Counted from the stretch's first letter, positions 24,901 through 33,150 are shown. The stretch: 64,000 nt of DNA from an uncultured Oscillospiraceae bacterium (GCA_947627325.1 CANQVO010000003.1:169263-233262), one strand, 5' to 3'. A program made the numbers and translations. Notes: a model not told the origin generated them from the sequence alone.

Positions 24901-24978
24901 GTGCCTCCCTCCGAGCCCGACGCCCAGCCGGAAACGCCGCTGTCCCAGGCGGTTCCCGACTTTGCCCCCGAGCCCTGA
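9997..24978 (+). CDS. Giant secreted InlB-like repeat protein (4993 aa)
   Basis: The ATG is preceded by AAAGGGAG at 8-base spacing, better placed than the in-frame GTG three codons upstream. A clear signal peptide follows (MRQKLKRS, hydrophobic stretch, AQAAPAAFA), so the protein is exported. Residues about 145-360 match the FW-x-G / YDS-x-Y-x-P / LLxxPF module of the upstream giant protein. A helical segment lies near 800-1000. From about 480 to 4310 roughly 25 units end in a TMP-x-x-DV-x-V-x-VTY-type strand, typical of divergent InlB B-repeat (Flg_new_2/PF18998-like) domains. Two calcium loops, DVDGNGMVKLQD and DLNGDRRLTVAD, about 80 residues apart near 4690-4775, resemble a stretched dockerin. 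The last 130 residues are Glu/Pro-rich. No SLH domain or LPXTG sorting signal is visible. Adhesion or matrix function is inference. Confidence 0.93.
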   Translation: MRQKLKRSLALLLCALMLSSEFTGLFTVAQAAPAAFADQDSAPSAASALALTAPGGDPLQYEADENGRPNLFVHFLGDNYKYVYDQDGVNAGAQPDVLPVPAPYDQSVETNPDDLTSGDPTNDAPGNTWKRYLDPLDTSAAVDPKKVIFWVGLGIDRREVFELLESGKGLTSLEAGFYYDSRYIEPYVDPTGDYKTTIQAANIANSRYPANTQWSADYEILRAETDLTPATDAITQEEVANPSFSQIMGDANWKMTYVSLELKDPLSSTAKRRLAGAYKGVDGLDQDGEGNPTTPPSAHGTGMQNAGGVQAESDYQYLLLIPFCLKRYGDPEQLALRLARNATHLSIGAGQEGESAYAAWERVTTRNPGKDLKLLTRFNGDLFLFGERTHSGEVEYTATLHLDLKNQLNRAELSVDGDPAVWPVKATQNLDVIRGLRSGLGMKILTVPQSGYTVTVRVDYKNAAGKTVLHTYQTVEPNKEYTFVMPQMPEDVLTKNVDVWIGFSTENPEYYVYLSELHRGEDGAPVPDTDRKLGNSTTITTNLDSAGDDTDSTQVIHSYSLAYDSHPTHPDGFRLEPHDPGPRARADINKKVRIDVTTHNDYMAVVRIGNFDTTGSLTTTNFTLDAAEGDPRVETDSTSPDYGKITLPYGGTITLYMPGNDVDVEVTYLPAPRYAATLEVYHDPDNSDTISDLNTAQLAYLVFDESNLSSTAYSGVVYNRWDVPTEDHRAVKAGADNKQLPWVATSQAALSAGMAPDTGRSGMVWNPKDLPTPQDPVRGLYTVMTRLRSATDLADFVPDLSALDLNTQEVIPGWTGLRKDLQGQSYGDDTAASPDVAQLRRYLWELRTRIENDPALAALYDKTVTQTTDGSTSTVYRYYDLTAAQVQSYVLDILEAQEIDRLNRRQYATAYLTYQELYALWAEQDAKPALTGQVTPPEFPAEPGGLTEVDAQGVRRFQDEDYQNSYLTDYDAYADSYRDYIAQVAATGRTDVTGPDAAPFVPAMREIPLRTDTEAKDQLTSYTFKPSAVGASASITTREKRTVWVAAEGDSAYRVKSVELYAVDSAGHATNLITTVTKPANGYANLWSFEMPQRDCVVRVTYERRKTRNLMVQIIGADGQENNETSVEAYRPADHDTAHYPSESPAVAPTLGVITNHDPASKNVSPYPPAPTAGQPDGRYIYNVLMDGTVTLRVKTQAGYSTEVKITNVVRGDTILPTRAPAEDPADGEIYTFKVMDTNINNDWIQVTVTYIQHREQYAAHIRSYTIPNSDMDPDNDALWRLENPGSIPPVTYATDIPDVYVGTPLVGDVTVRPGYYIYGVVARGASGGYPYVLSGNGYNNGFGTAVSGTEQPVKVNVEMPAEELWVEVYFKKVEGAAPPAQPDYPLSLTVKDEDNTDAAHYADNYATATVYDVDGSGDPDLDTTLDTLGPVGRRESSMVDYGFVPRGKWVRVDFHADTGYYVSKVTVGPSSLGVALIWESESSASFYMPAGATGICVEFAKGGPEDRPTYYLTVRESWDGDPSETSAVMQTNYVTTADSGTIQGWYNQPITLRYDVNPERVPGTSASQNARGAAVSGEEVTMTYVVDDSAWYVQSIILFSDGAATRLTDYAQDVSNPGGPKTYEVKFHMPSGDAEFVVHYRRTDSAGEEYQEYPLTVVLYDSDNTADPKDDNRLNATFHGAVGEGLHANVELGLALPTGPKTNDMRYIHPGDVVTLTTQVQPGYTVDYLIIDPAGLGLYPTWQSVTIGADGVTRSVATFTMPSQGVAVVARYVKSDAPRRYTANLILHPPAGYTIAQAGKGTFAAPTGGSLTAYPTQAVYATSQAPGTAVDYDLYANDGFRIARITIEPAVGATGSLSGGFGYQSGGFTMPAANVNVNVWFERGWPDDDPDPDNPGSRYDLTLEVHGAAQREDEYAAFRSAGSTTFTSPDSDRVHDGERRTIQNAAYDGQTVVVDVHADADHYYNAGSVSVTDSQGNAIDWWYVPGGIAFTMPPRTTTVVITFKEKPDPDDPDDPDGWRSYSAKLVVENGATGDTAQLDTASTTASGQPLTYAGVNGTVGTITQLYPQDALTLTLQPGANRHIAAAYAVCDGTGVSIPIYADGALTAPPALAQFTPGDPANPITGQLTMPESDVTVYVRYAAGAARPDAQRVTLWVSGPAPAGYAAAEIDEGIAGQAMTVTTPGGRNIFTAPALAVEGMDTRYATQGRPVTVTFEPNPGYDITRLEVYDKNGNPVPYQWVSVVQDPPTLSDPSMWPAPPTDPSPGIGHPTWQANPKKQIALTVPTDSVTVHVTYGAVDQGREYTAQIVVNDPNPVSPSRNNAWFGPLDDATQARLRTAHPGDWIDMSLTVHPGYRVEYIKLSPQSYGIAPALPLGDIYDQNTGFYMPSGDCVIYVRYTRDLTELKRATVVALGAPTGNPANYATIHSPISGVSPHATVNGLAQSVQARPTVDWLTVDYYWAAANSIASITVQTQDGAALPYTQNEDVAARHGQIVLPMAARDVVITVVYQTSPDPVGQEVVLHVIDKDANPSAPILGEPVPGGGMKNYGRLKAVYAVGADTDLIGPDTHDPGHTAFASTETILVPAGEWVDLFACSDRDDLDGKGQVYIESAFVLYEEGGQMLNMNLQPDASPPPPYGFSGEKTSGFTVHQGRNDVYVTLTRAVPTRTEYSAVLMLKGPADDAAQAGICVGSSYTAAVGRRDELLEANHGYAYVTATQGEQITINVVPAVGYAIDHIQVTPLGYPLNYTYRVNDNVITFDMPHCNVAITVYLKKAITDTYQLTLHYVQGSPTVQDKDYARVSWTRDDGTPDTIWAWAGGTSAEPQSGAGVGWTDERTTTVRAGAAVTLWATLDDPDIILAAYVLSQGDLVPLTPTYPADRTQATGLEGLGESASAGDNDQADALATFDMPNANAHVYLVTTDKAPYANWHTVVLTARDYSPSGNNNTGQSEGYLNEEGRDASLRQTVWSFGDADLTRSHTYMVLPEYDDAGLAKYFTVDTMAAPGYELSIGETHLSKNTPAYVQTLPPQSISPTVSYRVPVGNCNKAVQLVFKSQADLALTVEIDDPDNPGNGTVTNAVDASTPGLTPLHLQSQSMAGSYQIMSGVTVGAPVDLTVTPHAGYEAHAFLYTGGALQPTQVPLSDPDGDGVWNGSFSMPASAARVVVTFFLPYQGTLALVDNAGANARAQMTESTGTAPDTVSVNALLSTSGTLTKLPNGTQLDAHMVEFAAAGRKVTGLLTRRGSTTLLAPVADGDSVDHYRHTIDRADATITLVVDEDGAAGEEYIAAVETVNKPSDTAAPTIENQTAPSKAKGNVWTSADQNNNIQVHVTVPAGYTVQVTAKRTDNGNAVTLGGVDASGNLAATGNVTFTMPAADVQVTVTYQRTHYRLTLHIADTSGVPGNATQLTPDAGSTLAGFPAVLTEDGQSTYVANGQNVNLSATPAAGAKLKRIFYQIAGENTVHFVDLTSITSYNDLLRAMPAADMDVTVVYAADKAPTPPPDPDPDDYFIAVAVKVDSDNHPDNQILSIRNLTRTTLLNSADPLPAASPSWTAGYANDGVQVSYQAAPGYYVTVTAKAADGTPVLPVLQMGASALGTGTTAFPAVGEDIVITVTYTTVPPDSEVRDVALQLVEHATQADNKAETTDFTSPATLPGLALDGTHLEHPDPYPTGAISPDPVEIVKTGSSTGHDLRTLANWAADFQVVRMTLAVRNTVTHAETGEVELPVSWYGPNATSRCPVPPLQDQEIPVIRVYYGSIYDATLHVVGASVPYDETRATDDRATPVTSTGGAYITDTGDKLEQFRGDGSETIQTTAKPDTAGASGSQKRLVGVVYESTLTGARATQSMGSDRYDFPMPADDVDFYVIYEREPADPKDRSYIAKVALDASSAPIAGTDNALTIRNANDAAAARGKYWVAAKGGDSVTVNVKVAPGYQAQIVSTRTDDQSAAVLNQLPHIYDSVQNTTRAVETTDLFQYDISRTQFVHNLPAGKDATFTMPAGTDATVTVRFIKGYDLSLSVTDAAGGENQAELTYGSADYLRWSADGGYDPNTPVLTGREGGKDVATTVTPEDETVKGRILRTTPFTGTQTRQTGAGDLSDSFSMPQENTQVSVLLQDADAQDDLLAKVELLGDYADLNGNTATPVVDETMPLTTHTGSVWTTTAEGDQIDLTLTVRSGYVARIRVRRDNQKYYDNLTNPSEWEYLDAWRYQFTKRTTTSAAGQLDAPLAVDPHAVEAGVTEVLIGYGQGCQPPSTFPDAISGQQHFRFHMPKNTTASGSPGDPGYEMGDEATDVTILVTFERATEMPRPFDPDNQTMTKIDLERGFIYGENRGDYAIIEIPTLAEVGEATTNLYDTDNYGTPTVSPTVHDPGKSSDTEVTRYIFALYDADADQYTELEEGTDVVLLPADEETLADPADLYNYILGLYNGPATLDAGTAPRDFVGSKFLLLPKPQSDGTFTSGGQKLYEMLNNKGSLACQADGTPAKNADGKYYTTLYVMAEDAAKRQSGYTQVWIRPWFALGVNVISYAPTHDLTGELYRLMTQAELDQVKGVATPSASQTLLSPDDFANYQYNNKQAPFLTDSIVLENDAGSGKWLQMLRIRSSELLGGFTADYDPGAADLLDNVPADANLTYALAIRKAANLTYRRIQLELNPNSYTDGPELADYYLNRDPATRTFMLQDTIQLIAGDVDGNGMVKLQDYDLIYNYVYRNRPWNTVPTAPVQPSTPQTGPSQEWDDYYAAKGEWSISVYNPASMAYRADLNGDRRLTVADLDIVRTRYNYNHTEEDYQWRKMDTAQPNVCVGLVLPFGLGPRPDNYLLLLGTPLEGELAADPYWDQSADLDSQEGETLDTPWVDQDGNLWQGDAAREDGDADDSDEPAERPAQPQPQPGERVEIPRGGDDRVGLPQGGREVFWEPAFPAEDMTPSEPEAETPEFDPEPEAAPEDPLPELEAEPESEAQPESEAQPEVPPSEPDAQPETPLSQAVPDFAPEP
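11430..22910 (+). repeat. Array of about 25 InlB-like B-repeats
   Basis: Within the 4993-aa protein a strand motif of the type F-x-MP-x-x-DV-x-V-x-V-x-Y/F recurs about 25 times, roughly every 100-200 residues. Clear examples are FTMPAADVQVTVTY (near 20105), YMPGNDVDVEVTY (near 11965), LTMPESDVTVYVRY (near 16380) and FTMPAANVNVNVWF (near 15600). Units differ in length and sequence. Asp/Pro-rich linkers separate some of them. Confidence 0.8.
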
Positions 24979-24989
24979 CCCCTACGCAA

Positions 24990-25028
24990 AAGCGCCCCGG
25001 AACGCCGTTCCGGGGCGCTTTCCCCTTT
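24990..25028 (+). terminator. Rho-independent terminator after the giant genes
   Basis: The inverted repeat AGCGCCCCGGAAC / GTTCCGGGGCGCT has a 3-base loop and is followed by TTTCCCCTTTT. It sits 12 bases after the stop codon and separates the giant genes from ilvE. Confidence 0.85.
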
Positions 25029-25043
25029 TCTGCCGCTGGGCAC

Positions 25044-25071
25044 TTGCGTTTTGCGGAAAACGTGCTATACT
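25044..25071 (+). promoter_or_regulatory. Sigma-A promoter of ilvE
   Basis: TTGCGT, a 16-base spacer and TATACT lie just after the preceding terminator and 44 bases before the ilvE start. Confidence 0.7.
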
Positions 25072-25115
25072 TAGGAGTTAGTTTTGAAACCGCACATCAG
25101 AGGAGGAGAAGTCCC

Positions 25116-26177
25116 ATGGATATCCGCGTGGAAAAAGCCAAGACCCTGAAAGAGCTGCCCGACCCCAACACCCTGCTCTTTGGCAAGACCTTCACCGACC
25201 ATATGTTCCTGATGAACTACGACGCCGGCCAGGGCTGGCACGACGCCCGCATCGTGCCCTACGGCCCCATCGCCCTGGAGCCCTGCGCCATGGTGTTCCA
25301 CTACGCCCAGGAGGTCTTTGAGGGCATGAAGGCCTACCGGGACCCGGAGGGCGGCGTGCGGCTGTTCCGGCCGGAGGAGAACGCCCTGCGGATGCAGTCC
25401 TCCTGCCAGCGGCTGTGCATCCCCACCGTGCCGGTGGAGGACTTTGTGGAGGCGGTGAAGGCCCTGGTGCGGCTGGAGGAGCGGTGGGTGCCCTCCCTGG
25501 CGGGCACGTCCCTCTACATCCGCCCCTTCATCATCGCCACCGACGCCTCCCTGGGCGTCCACGCCTCCCACAGCTACATCTTCTCCATCATCTGCTGCCC
25601 GGTGGGGGCCTATTATAAGGAAGGGCTGAACCCGGTGAAGATCTACGTGGAGGACGAGGACGTTCGGGCCGTCCGGGGCGGCACCGGCTTCACCAAGTGC
25701 GGCGGCAACTACGCCGCCTCCATCCGCGCCGGGGAGCGGGCGGAGGAGAAGGGCTTCTCCCAGGTCCTCTGGCTGGACGGCGTGGAGCGCAAGTACATCG
25801 AAGAGGTGGGCTCCATGAACGTCCTCTTCAAGGTGGAGGGCAAGGTCATCACCCCCAAGCTCACCGGCTCCGTCCTCCCCGGCATCACCCGCAAGTCCTG
25901 CCTGGACCTTCTGCGGGACTGGGGCTACGTGGTGGAGGAGCGGCTCATCACCGCCCAGGAGCTCTTTGACGCCGCCCAGGCCGGCACCCTGGAGGAGGCA
26001 TGGGGCTCCGGCACCGCCGCGGTCATCTCCCCCATCGGCACCTTGGCCTGGGAGGACAAGAGCGTGCTCATCAACGGCGGCCAGATCGGCAGTCTGAGCC
26101 AGCGGCTCTACGACACCCTCACCGGCATCCAGTGGGGCACCGAGCCCGACCCCTACGGCTGGAGCGTGAAGCTGTAA
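25116..26177 (+). CDS. ilvE: Branched-chain amino acid aminotransferase
   Basis: A 353-aa fold-type IV PLP enzyme that interconverts Val, Leu or Ile and 2-oxoglutarate with the branched 2-oxo acids and glutamate, in the cytoplasm. The PLP lysine lies in the TKCGGNYAAS motif, followed by QVLWLDG and the EVGSMN segment typical of IlvE; the N-terminal GWHDARIVPYGP and YAQEVFEGMKAYR segments also fit. The ATG is chosen because AGGAGGAG precedes it by 7 bases; a longer reading frame upstream covers the promoter and is not used. The gene has its own promoter and terminator, so it is probably monocistronic. Length is normal for the family. Confidence 0.96.
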   Translation: MDIRVEKAKTLKELPDPNTLLFGKTFTDHMFLMNYDAGQGWHDARIVPYGPIALEPCAMVFHYAQEVFEGMKAYRDPEGGVRLFRPEENALRMQSSCQRLCIPTVPVEDFVEAVKALVRLEERWVPSLAGTSLYIRPFIIATDASLGVHASHSYIFSIICCPVGAYYKEGLNPVKIYVEDEDVRAVRGGTGFTKCGGNYAASIRAGERAEEKGFSQVLWLDGVERKYIEEVGSMNVLFKVEGKVITPKLTGSVLPGITRKSCLDLLRDWGYVVEERLITAQELFDAAQAGTLEEAWGSGTAAVISPIGTLAWEDKSVLINGGQIGSLSQRLYDTLTGIQWGTEPDPYGWSVKL

Positions 26178-26194
26178 GTGACCCATCCGCAGAC

Positions 26195-26240
26195 AAAGCG
26201 CCCGGACGATCGGCAGATCGCCCGGGCGCTTTTTTGCTTT
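26195..26240 (+). terminator. Terminator after ilvE
   Basis: A GC-rich stem (GCGCCCGG paired with CCGGGCGC, extended to GATC on each side) with a short loop is followed by TTTTTTGC and TTTTTTT. It lies in the converging spacer with bofA and may also slow minus-strand transcription, although its T-run on that strand is short. Confidence 0.85.
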
Positions 26241-26246
26241 TTTGCC

Positions 26247-26513
26247 TCACAGCCTGCACGTCCAGTCCAACAGCAGGAGAAGGCCGAAGCCGGGCAGGCC
26301 CAAAACGGCCATGGTGAGGGCGTTGAGGAAGTTGACCCCCAAACTCAGCCCCACAAAGCCCCCAAATACCTTCAAAAGGGCCAGGGAGCCCAGGGCGGCC
26401 AGGGTCCGGCCCGCCAGGCGGAGCAGTTGGCCCAGGTGCCGGGCCAGCAGGCCCAGCAGGGGGATCGCCAGGGCCAGGGCCAGAAAGAGGGCCGCCGCCC
26501 CGGCTTCGGTCAC
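26247..26513 (-). CDS. bofA: BofA family sigma-K processing regulator
   Basis: An 88-aa, strongly hydrophobic protein. The C-terminal block VGLSLGVNFLNAL, then VLGLPGF and a Leu-rich stretch, is the BofA signature. In Bacillus subtilis BofA sits in the outer forespore membrane and holds SpoIVFB, the pro-sigma-K protease, inactive until SpoIVB signals. The GTG start is chosen because it gives the usual family length of about 87 residues; the ribosome site (GGGGCGGGGG) is weak and translation may be coupled to the gene before it. It follows the DUF2508 gene by 23 bases, matching the conserved yaaL-bofA order. spoIVB, the upstream signal of the same checkpoint, is in this window at 48 kb. Confidence 0.85.
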   Translation of the reverse strand: MTEAGAAALFLALALAIPLLGLLARHLGQLLRLAGRTLAALGSLALLKVFGGFVGLSLGVNFLNALTMAVLGLPGFGLLLLLDWTCRL

Positions 26514-26536
26514 GGGCAGACCGGCCCCCGCCCCGG

Positions 26537-26779
26537 CTACGGGCGGCACGCCTGGGCCGCCTCCAGCCGCCGCACCTGCTGGAGCAGATAGGCGTAGCGG
26601 TGCCGCAGGGCGTTGATCTCGTAGACGTAGGACTCGATGAGCTCGTCGTCCACCGCCCGGTTGAAGCCGTCGTAGGCGCGGCTCAGAGCGCTCTGGGTGG
26701 AGCGCATACTCTCCATCAGCGCCTCCCGCTCCTCCTCCCCCTCCGGCCGGGAGAAGCGTTGGATGATTTTTTGAAACAT
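26537..26779 (-). CDS. yaaL: DUF2508 (YaaL-like) protein
   Basis: An 80-aa, charged, probably helical protein (EEEREALMESMRSTQ, then ALRHRYAYLLQQVRRLE) of the DUF2508/YaaL type, whose role is unknown. Identification rests on size, composition and the yaaL-bofA gene order. The ATG has AGAGGGGGC upstream. Its first 64 bases lie inside the 3' end of rnr in another frame, so rnr, this gene and bofA are probably one transcript with coupled translation. Confidence 0.75.
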   Translation of the reverse strand: MFQKIIQRFSRPEGEEEREALMESMRSTQSALSRAYDGFNRAVDDELIESYVYEINALRHRYAYLLQQVRRLEAAQACRP

Positions 26780-28749
26780 GGTTTCCGCCCCCTCTTGTTG
26801 TCCACTCTATGCGTATTCTGGACAAATATTCCTGGGGCTATACCGTCCTGGCCGGGCAGGACGAAGTCCACCCGCCCGGTGGAGGGGTCGGCGGCGGCGC
26901 AGACCACCTCCAATGGCGCGCCGAAGGTGTACACCACGCCGGTGTGAACGCCTGTCAGGGTCTGGGCCTCCTCGTCAAAGTCCCAGCGGTCGGGGGGCAG
27001 GGCCTCCACGGGCACCATCCCCTCCACGCCGCTCTCCAGCCCCACGAACAGGCCGAACCGGGTCAGGCCGGTGACGGCGCCGGGGAAGGTCTGGCCCACC
27101 TTGTCCGCCATGAACTGGGCCATGTAGAGCTTTTCGATCTCCCGCTCCGCGCTCTGGGCGGCCAGCTCCCGCTGGGAGGACTGCCGGGCCGCCTGGGGGG
27201 TGAAGGCCGCCAGGGTCTTGAGCCCCCGGCCCTCCAGAGAGGCGGTGAGGACCCGGTGGACCACCAGGTCGGGGTAGCGGCGGATGGGGGAGGTGAAGTG
27301 GCAGTAGTGCTCCGCCCTCAGGCCGAAGTGGCCCAGATCGCGCTCGTCGTACCGGGCCTTCATCAGCGAGCGCAGGACCATCATGTTCACAGCCCCCTCC
27401 AGCGCCCCGCCTTTGGCCCAGTCCAACAGCTTTTGCAGGTGGAAGCCGTCGGCCTGTTTTAGATCGAAGCCCAGGGGGGCCACCATCCGCCGCAGGCCCT
27501 CCGCCTTGTCGGAGGAGGGCTTTTCGTGGACCCGGAACACCCCGGGCAGGGCGTTATCCCCCAGGTGGCGGGCCACCGTCTCGTTGGCCAGGAGCATACA
27601 CTCCTCGATCAGGCTCTCCCCCCGGCCGGGGACCGCCCGCCGGATGTCGGCCACGCCGCCGTCCGGGCCCATGACGAAGTGGAACTCCGCCGAGGACAGC
27701 TCCAGCGCGCCCCGGGCCCGCCGGGTCCGCCGCCGCTGGGCGGCCAGAGCGTCCAGGGCGGACACCAGCGCCCGGACCGCCCCGGCCTGGGCCTCCCCCT
27801 GGGCCAGGGGGCCGGTTTGGGGGTCCTCTCCGGCCAGGAACTGGTTGACCTCGTCGTAGCTCAGCCGCCCCACGGTGCGGATGACCCCCTGGACGACCCG
27901 GTAGGCCGCCACGTCCCCCTTCTCGTCCAGGGTCATCAGGCAGGAGAGGGTCAGCCGGTCCTCCCGGGGGTTCAGGGAGCAGATGCCGTTAGACAGGGCA
28001 GGGGGGAGCATGGGGGCCACCTGGTCCACGTAGTAGACCGACGTGCCCCGGGCAAAGGCCTCCCCGTCCAGCAGGGTCTTGGGCCGGACATAGTGGCTCA
28101 CGTCGGCGATGTGGACCCCCAGCACCCGGCGGCCCTGGCCGTCGGCGGTGAGGGACACCGCGTCGTCCAGGTCCTTGGCGCTTTGGGCGTCGATGGTCAC
28201 CACCACCTGGTCCCGGAAGTCCTCCCGGCCGGCCAGGTCGCCGGGGGACACCGCCTGGGGCAGGGCGGCGGCCTCCGCCTCCACCGGGCCGGGGAAGGCG
28301 GGGGAGATATCGTAGTGGTAGAGGACGGCCTCCCGGGCGCTGTCCAGAGTCCCGCCGGGGCCGAAGACCGCCTCCAGCCGCCCCATGGCCGGGGCGGCGG
28401 GGGAGCCGTAGCTCACCATGGCCGCCGCCGCCCGCCAGCCGGGGGAGACCCCCTTGACCTGGCCGGTGAGCAGCACGGGGCGGGTGAGCCGCTGGCTGTC
28501 GGGGACCAGGAAGTAGGTCCGCCCCTCCCGGCGGAGCAGGCCGGTGACGGTGGGGTGGGCCCGGCTGGTGACGGTGGAGACCTTGCCCGCCCGGCGGGCC
28601 GGGTCGGTGGGGGTCAGGGCGACGGTATCCCCGTCCCAGGCGTCCCGGGCCTGGCCCCGGGGAACGAACCAGTCCTCACCCCCCGCCTCCGGGGTGACAA
28701 AGCCGAACCCCCTGGGGTTGGCGTGATAGATGCCGTGGATCTTTTCCAT
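26716..28749 (-). CDS. rnr: Ribonuclease R (RNB-family 3'-5' exoribonuclease)
   Basis: A 677-aa processive exoribonuclease that degrades structured RNA. It starts with a cold-shock-like domain (HANPRGFGFVTPE), followed by the RNB catalytic domain with DAQSAKDLDDAVSL, IADVSHYV and SPIRRYPDLVVHRVL. An S1 domain near the end (GAVTGLTRFGLFVGLESGVEG) and a short Arg/Lys-rich tail complete it. ATG at 28749 is preferred over an upstream GTG because AGAAAGGA precedes it by 7 bases. The basic tail is encoded where the frame overlaps the DUF2508 gene. secG lies upstream, an arrangement seen in many Firmicutes, but a terminator stands between the two here. No smpB or tmRNA follows in this window. Confidence 0.95.
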   Translation of the reverse strand: MEKIHGIYHANPRGFGFVTPEAGGEDWFVPRGQARDAWDGDTVALTPTDPARRAGKVSTVTSRAHPTVTGLLRREGRTYFLVPDSQRLTRPVLLTGQVKGVSPGWRAAAAMVSYGSPAAPAMGRLEAVFGPGGTLDSAREAVLYHYDISPAFPGPVEAEAAALPQAVSPGDLAGREDFRDQVVVTIDAQSAKDLDDAVSLTADGQGRRVLGVHIADVSHYVRPKTLLDGEAFARGTSVYYVDQVAPMLPPALSNGICSLNPREDRLTLSCLMTLDEKGDVAAYRVVQGVIRTVGRLSYDEVNQFLAGEDPQTGPLAQGEAQAGAVRALVSALDALAAQRRRTRRARGALELSSAEFHFVMGPDGGVADIRRAVPGRGESLIEECMLLANETVARHLGDNALPGVFRVHEKPSSDKAEGLRRMVAPLGFDLKQADGFHLQKLLDWAKGGALEGAVNMMVLRSLMKARYDERDLGHFGLRAEHYCHFTSPIRRYPDLVVHRVLTASLEGRGLKTLAAFTPQAARQSSQRELAAQSAEREIEKLYMAQFMADKVGQTFPGAVTGLTRFGLFVGLESGVEGMVPVEALPPDRWDFDEEAQTLTGVHTGVVYTFGAPLEVVCAAADPSTGRVDFVLPGQDGIAPGIFVQNTHRVDNKRGRKPCFKKSSNASPGRRGRRSGRR

Positions 28750-28789
28750 AGAGCGTCCTTTCTTTTCAACGGGTTTCGACACGGGGTAT

Positions 28790-28820
28790 AAAAAACGCCC
28801 TCCCGGTTGGGAGGACGTTT
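28790..28820 (-). terminator. Terminator between secG and rnr
   Basis: On the minus strand ACGTCCTCCC, loop AACC and GGGAGGGCGT are followed by TTTTT. It lies after secG and before rnr and may act as a partial terminator that sets the secG to rnr ratio. Confidence 0.75.
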
Positions 28821-28839
28821 GGAACGCGGCGGGACGGGC

Positions 28840-29082
28840 TCACGCGCCCATGAACAGCCAGAGGATCAGGGTCAGCAACATAAAGGCCACCGCCACCCAC
28901 TTGGTCAGCTTAGCCAGGCGGGCGTCCCAGGTCTTGGCCTTGTTCTTGCTCAAAAAGGTGTCCGCCGCGCCGGAGATGACGCCCAGGCCGGCGGACTTGC
29001 CGGACTGGAGCAGGACCACGGCCACGAGGAACAGGCAGAAGATCACGTAGATCACGGTCAGAACGATCATCAAGGGATTCAT
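28840..29082 (-). CDS. secG: Preprotein translocase subunit SecG
   Basis: An 80-aa membrane protein with two transmembrane helices (VLTVIYVIFCLFLVAVVLLQ and VAVAFMLLTLILWLF) and the SecG loop QSGKSAGLGVISGAADTFL between them. It is an accessory subunit of the SecYEG channel, which would be needed to export the giant surface proteins of this region. The ATG has AAAGGAAGG upstream. Length is normal for Firmicutes. Confidence 0.95.
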   Translation of the reverse strand: MNPLMIVLTVIYVIFCLFLVAVVLLQSGKSAGLGVISGAADTFLSKNKAKTWDARLAKLTKWVAVAFMLLTLILWLFMGA

Positions 29083-29135
29083 GGAGCAGCCTTCCTTTCC
29101 AAACGCCCCGGGGGCGCAACTTCTCGCGAGCCATT

Positions 29136-29164
29136 ATATTACCACAGTTTTTCCAAAAAAGCAA
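29136..29164 (-). promoter_or_regulatory. Probable secG promoter
   Basis: On the minus strand TTGCTT, a 17-base spacer and TAATAT lie 53 bases before the secG start, in an AT-rich spacer shared with divergent nifJ. Confidence 0.55.
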
Positions 29165-29255
29165 GCCTTTTTCTCGATTTTTTCCCGCTTTTTCTCCGCT
29201 GTGGAAATTTGGGCAGAAGGGACAAAATTTTTCCCTCGGAAATGCGTTTTTATGA

Positions 29256-29284
29256 TTTACAAACCAAAAAAAAGGTGTTAGAAT
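29256..29284 (+). promoter_or_regulatory. Probable nifJ promoter
   Basis: TTTACA, a 17-base spacer and TAGAAT lie 40 bases before the nifJ start, followed by AAAAGGAGG. Confidence 0.6.
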
Positions 29285-29324
29285 ACTAGGGAATACATCT
29301 CTCAAAAGGAGGGCATGACCGAAA

Positions 29325-32858
<3,534 letters not shown>

Positions 32859-32884
32859 GCGCAGACCATTCCCCAATGCGTAAA

Positions 32885-32919
32885 AGCGGCCCCAGGCATT
32901 TGCCTGGGGCCGCTCTTTT
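32885..32919 (+). terminator. Terminator after nifJ
   Basis: A perfect 13-base stem, AGCGGCCCCAGGC / GCCTGGGGCCGCT, with a 4-base loop is followed by CTTTTC, 27 bases after the nifJ stop. Confidence 0.88.
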
Positions 32920-32924
32920 CGCGT

Positions 32925-33150
32925 AGAGGCGGGGTTTGCCCTCTTTTTGTTCCGTAAGGCAAGGTTCGTCCTCCCGAACGGGGGGTTGTTATTTGCCCAA
33001 CGTGGGCAAGGACGTGCCCCCGCGCCGGGAGACGCACGTCCCCTGCCCGGTGTGGGCAATCACCAACTCTCTGTTGAGAGGACAAACCTTGCCCGTTGCG
33101 GGCACGCCCCCCGTTTGAGAGGACAAACTTCGCCTATTGCAGGCGCAAAA
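32925..33150 (+). repeat. Hairpin-rich intergenic repeat cluster
   Basis: This fills most of the 398-base gap between nifJ and pyrB. Four short hairpins share a TTGCCC...GGGCAA-type core: TTGCCCA-ACG-TGGGCAA at 32993, TGCCC-N5-GGGCA at 33044, TGCCCG-TTG-CGGGCA at 33090 and CGCCT-N5-AGGCG at 33131. The 14-mer TTGAGAGGACAAAC occurs at 33074 and 33115, exactly 41 bases apart and just before the last two hairpins. A related inverted element, GTTCG-TCCTCC-CGAAC, is at 32964. No start codon with a ribosome site and coding character was found here. Possibly a REP-like element or a leader RNA. Confidence 0.6.

Noticed and set aside
26716-26815. Frameshift at the end of rnr
   Set aside because: The tail after the S1 domain is Arg/Lys-rich as expected for RNase R, and the following DUF2508 start is intact, so an overlap explains the region without an error.
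26809-28791. Plus-strand open frames opposite rnr
   Set aside because: Antisense shadows of rnr; the minus strand carries the RNase R catalytic motifs and ribosome site.
32925-33150. CRISPR array
   Set aside because: Only two exact copies of a 14-mer are present, spacing is 41 bases with hairpins in the spacers, and no cas gene is near.
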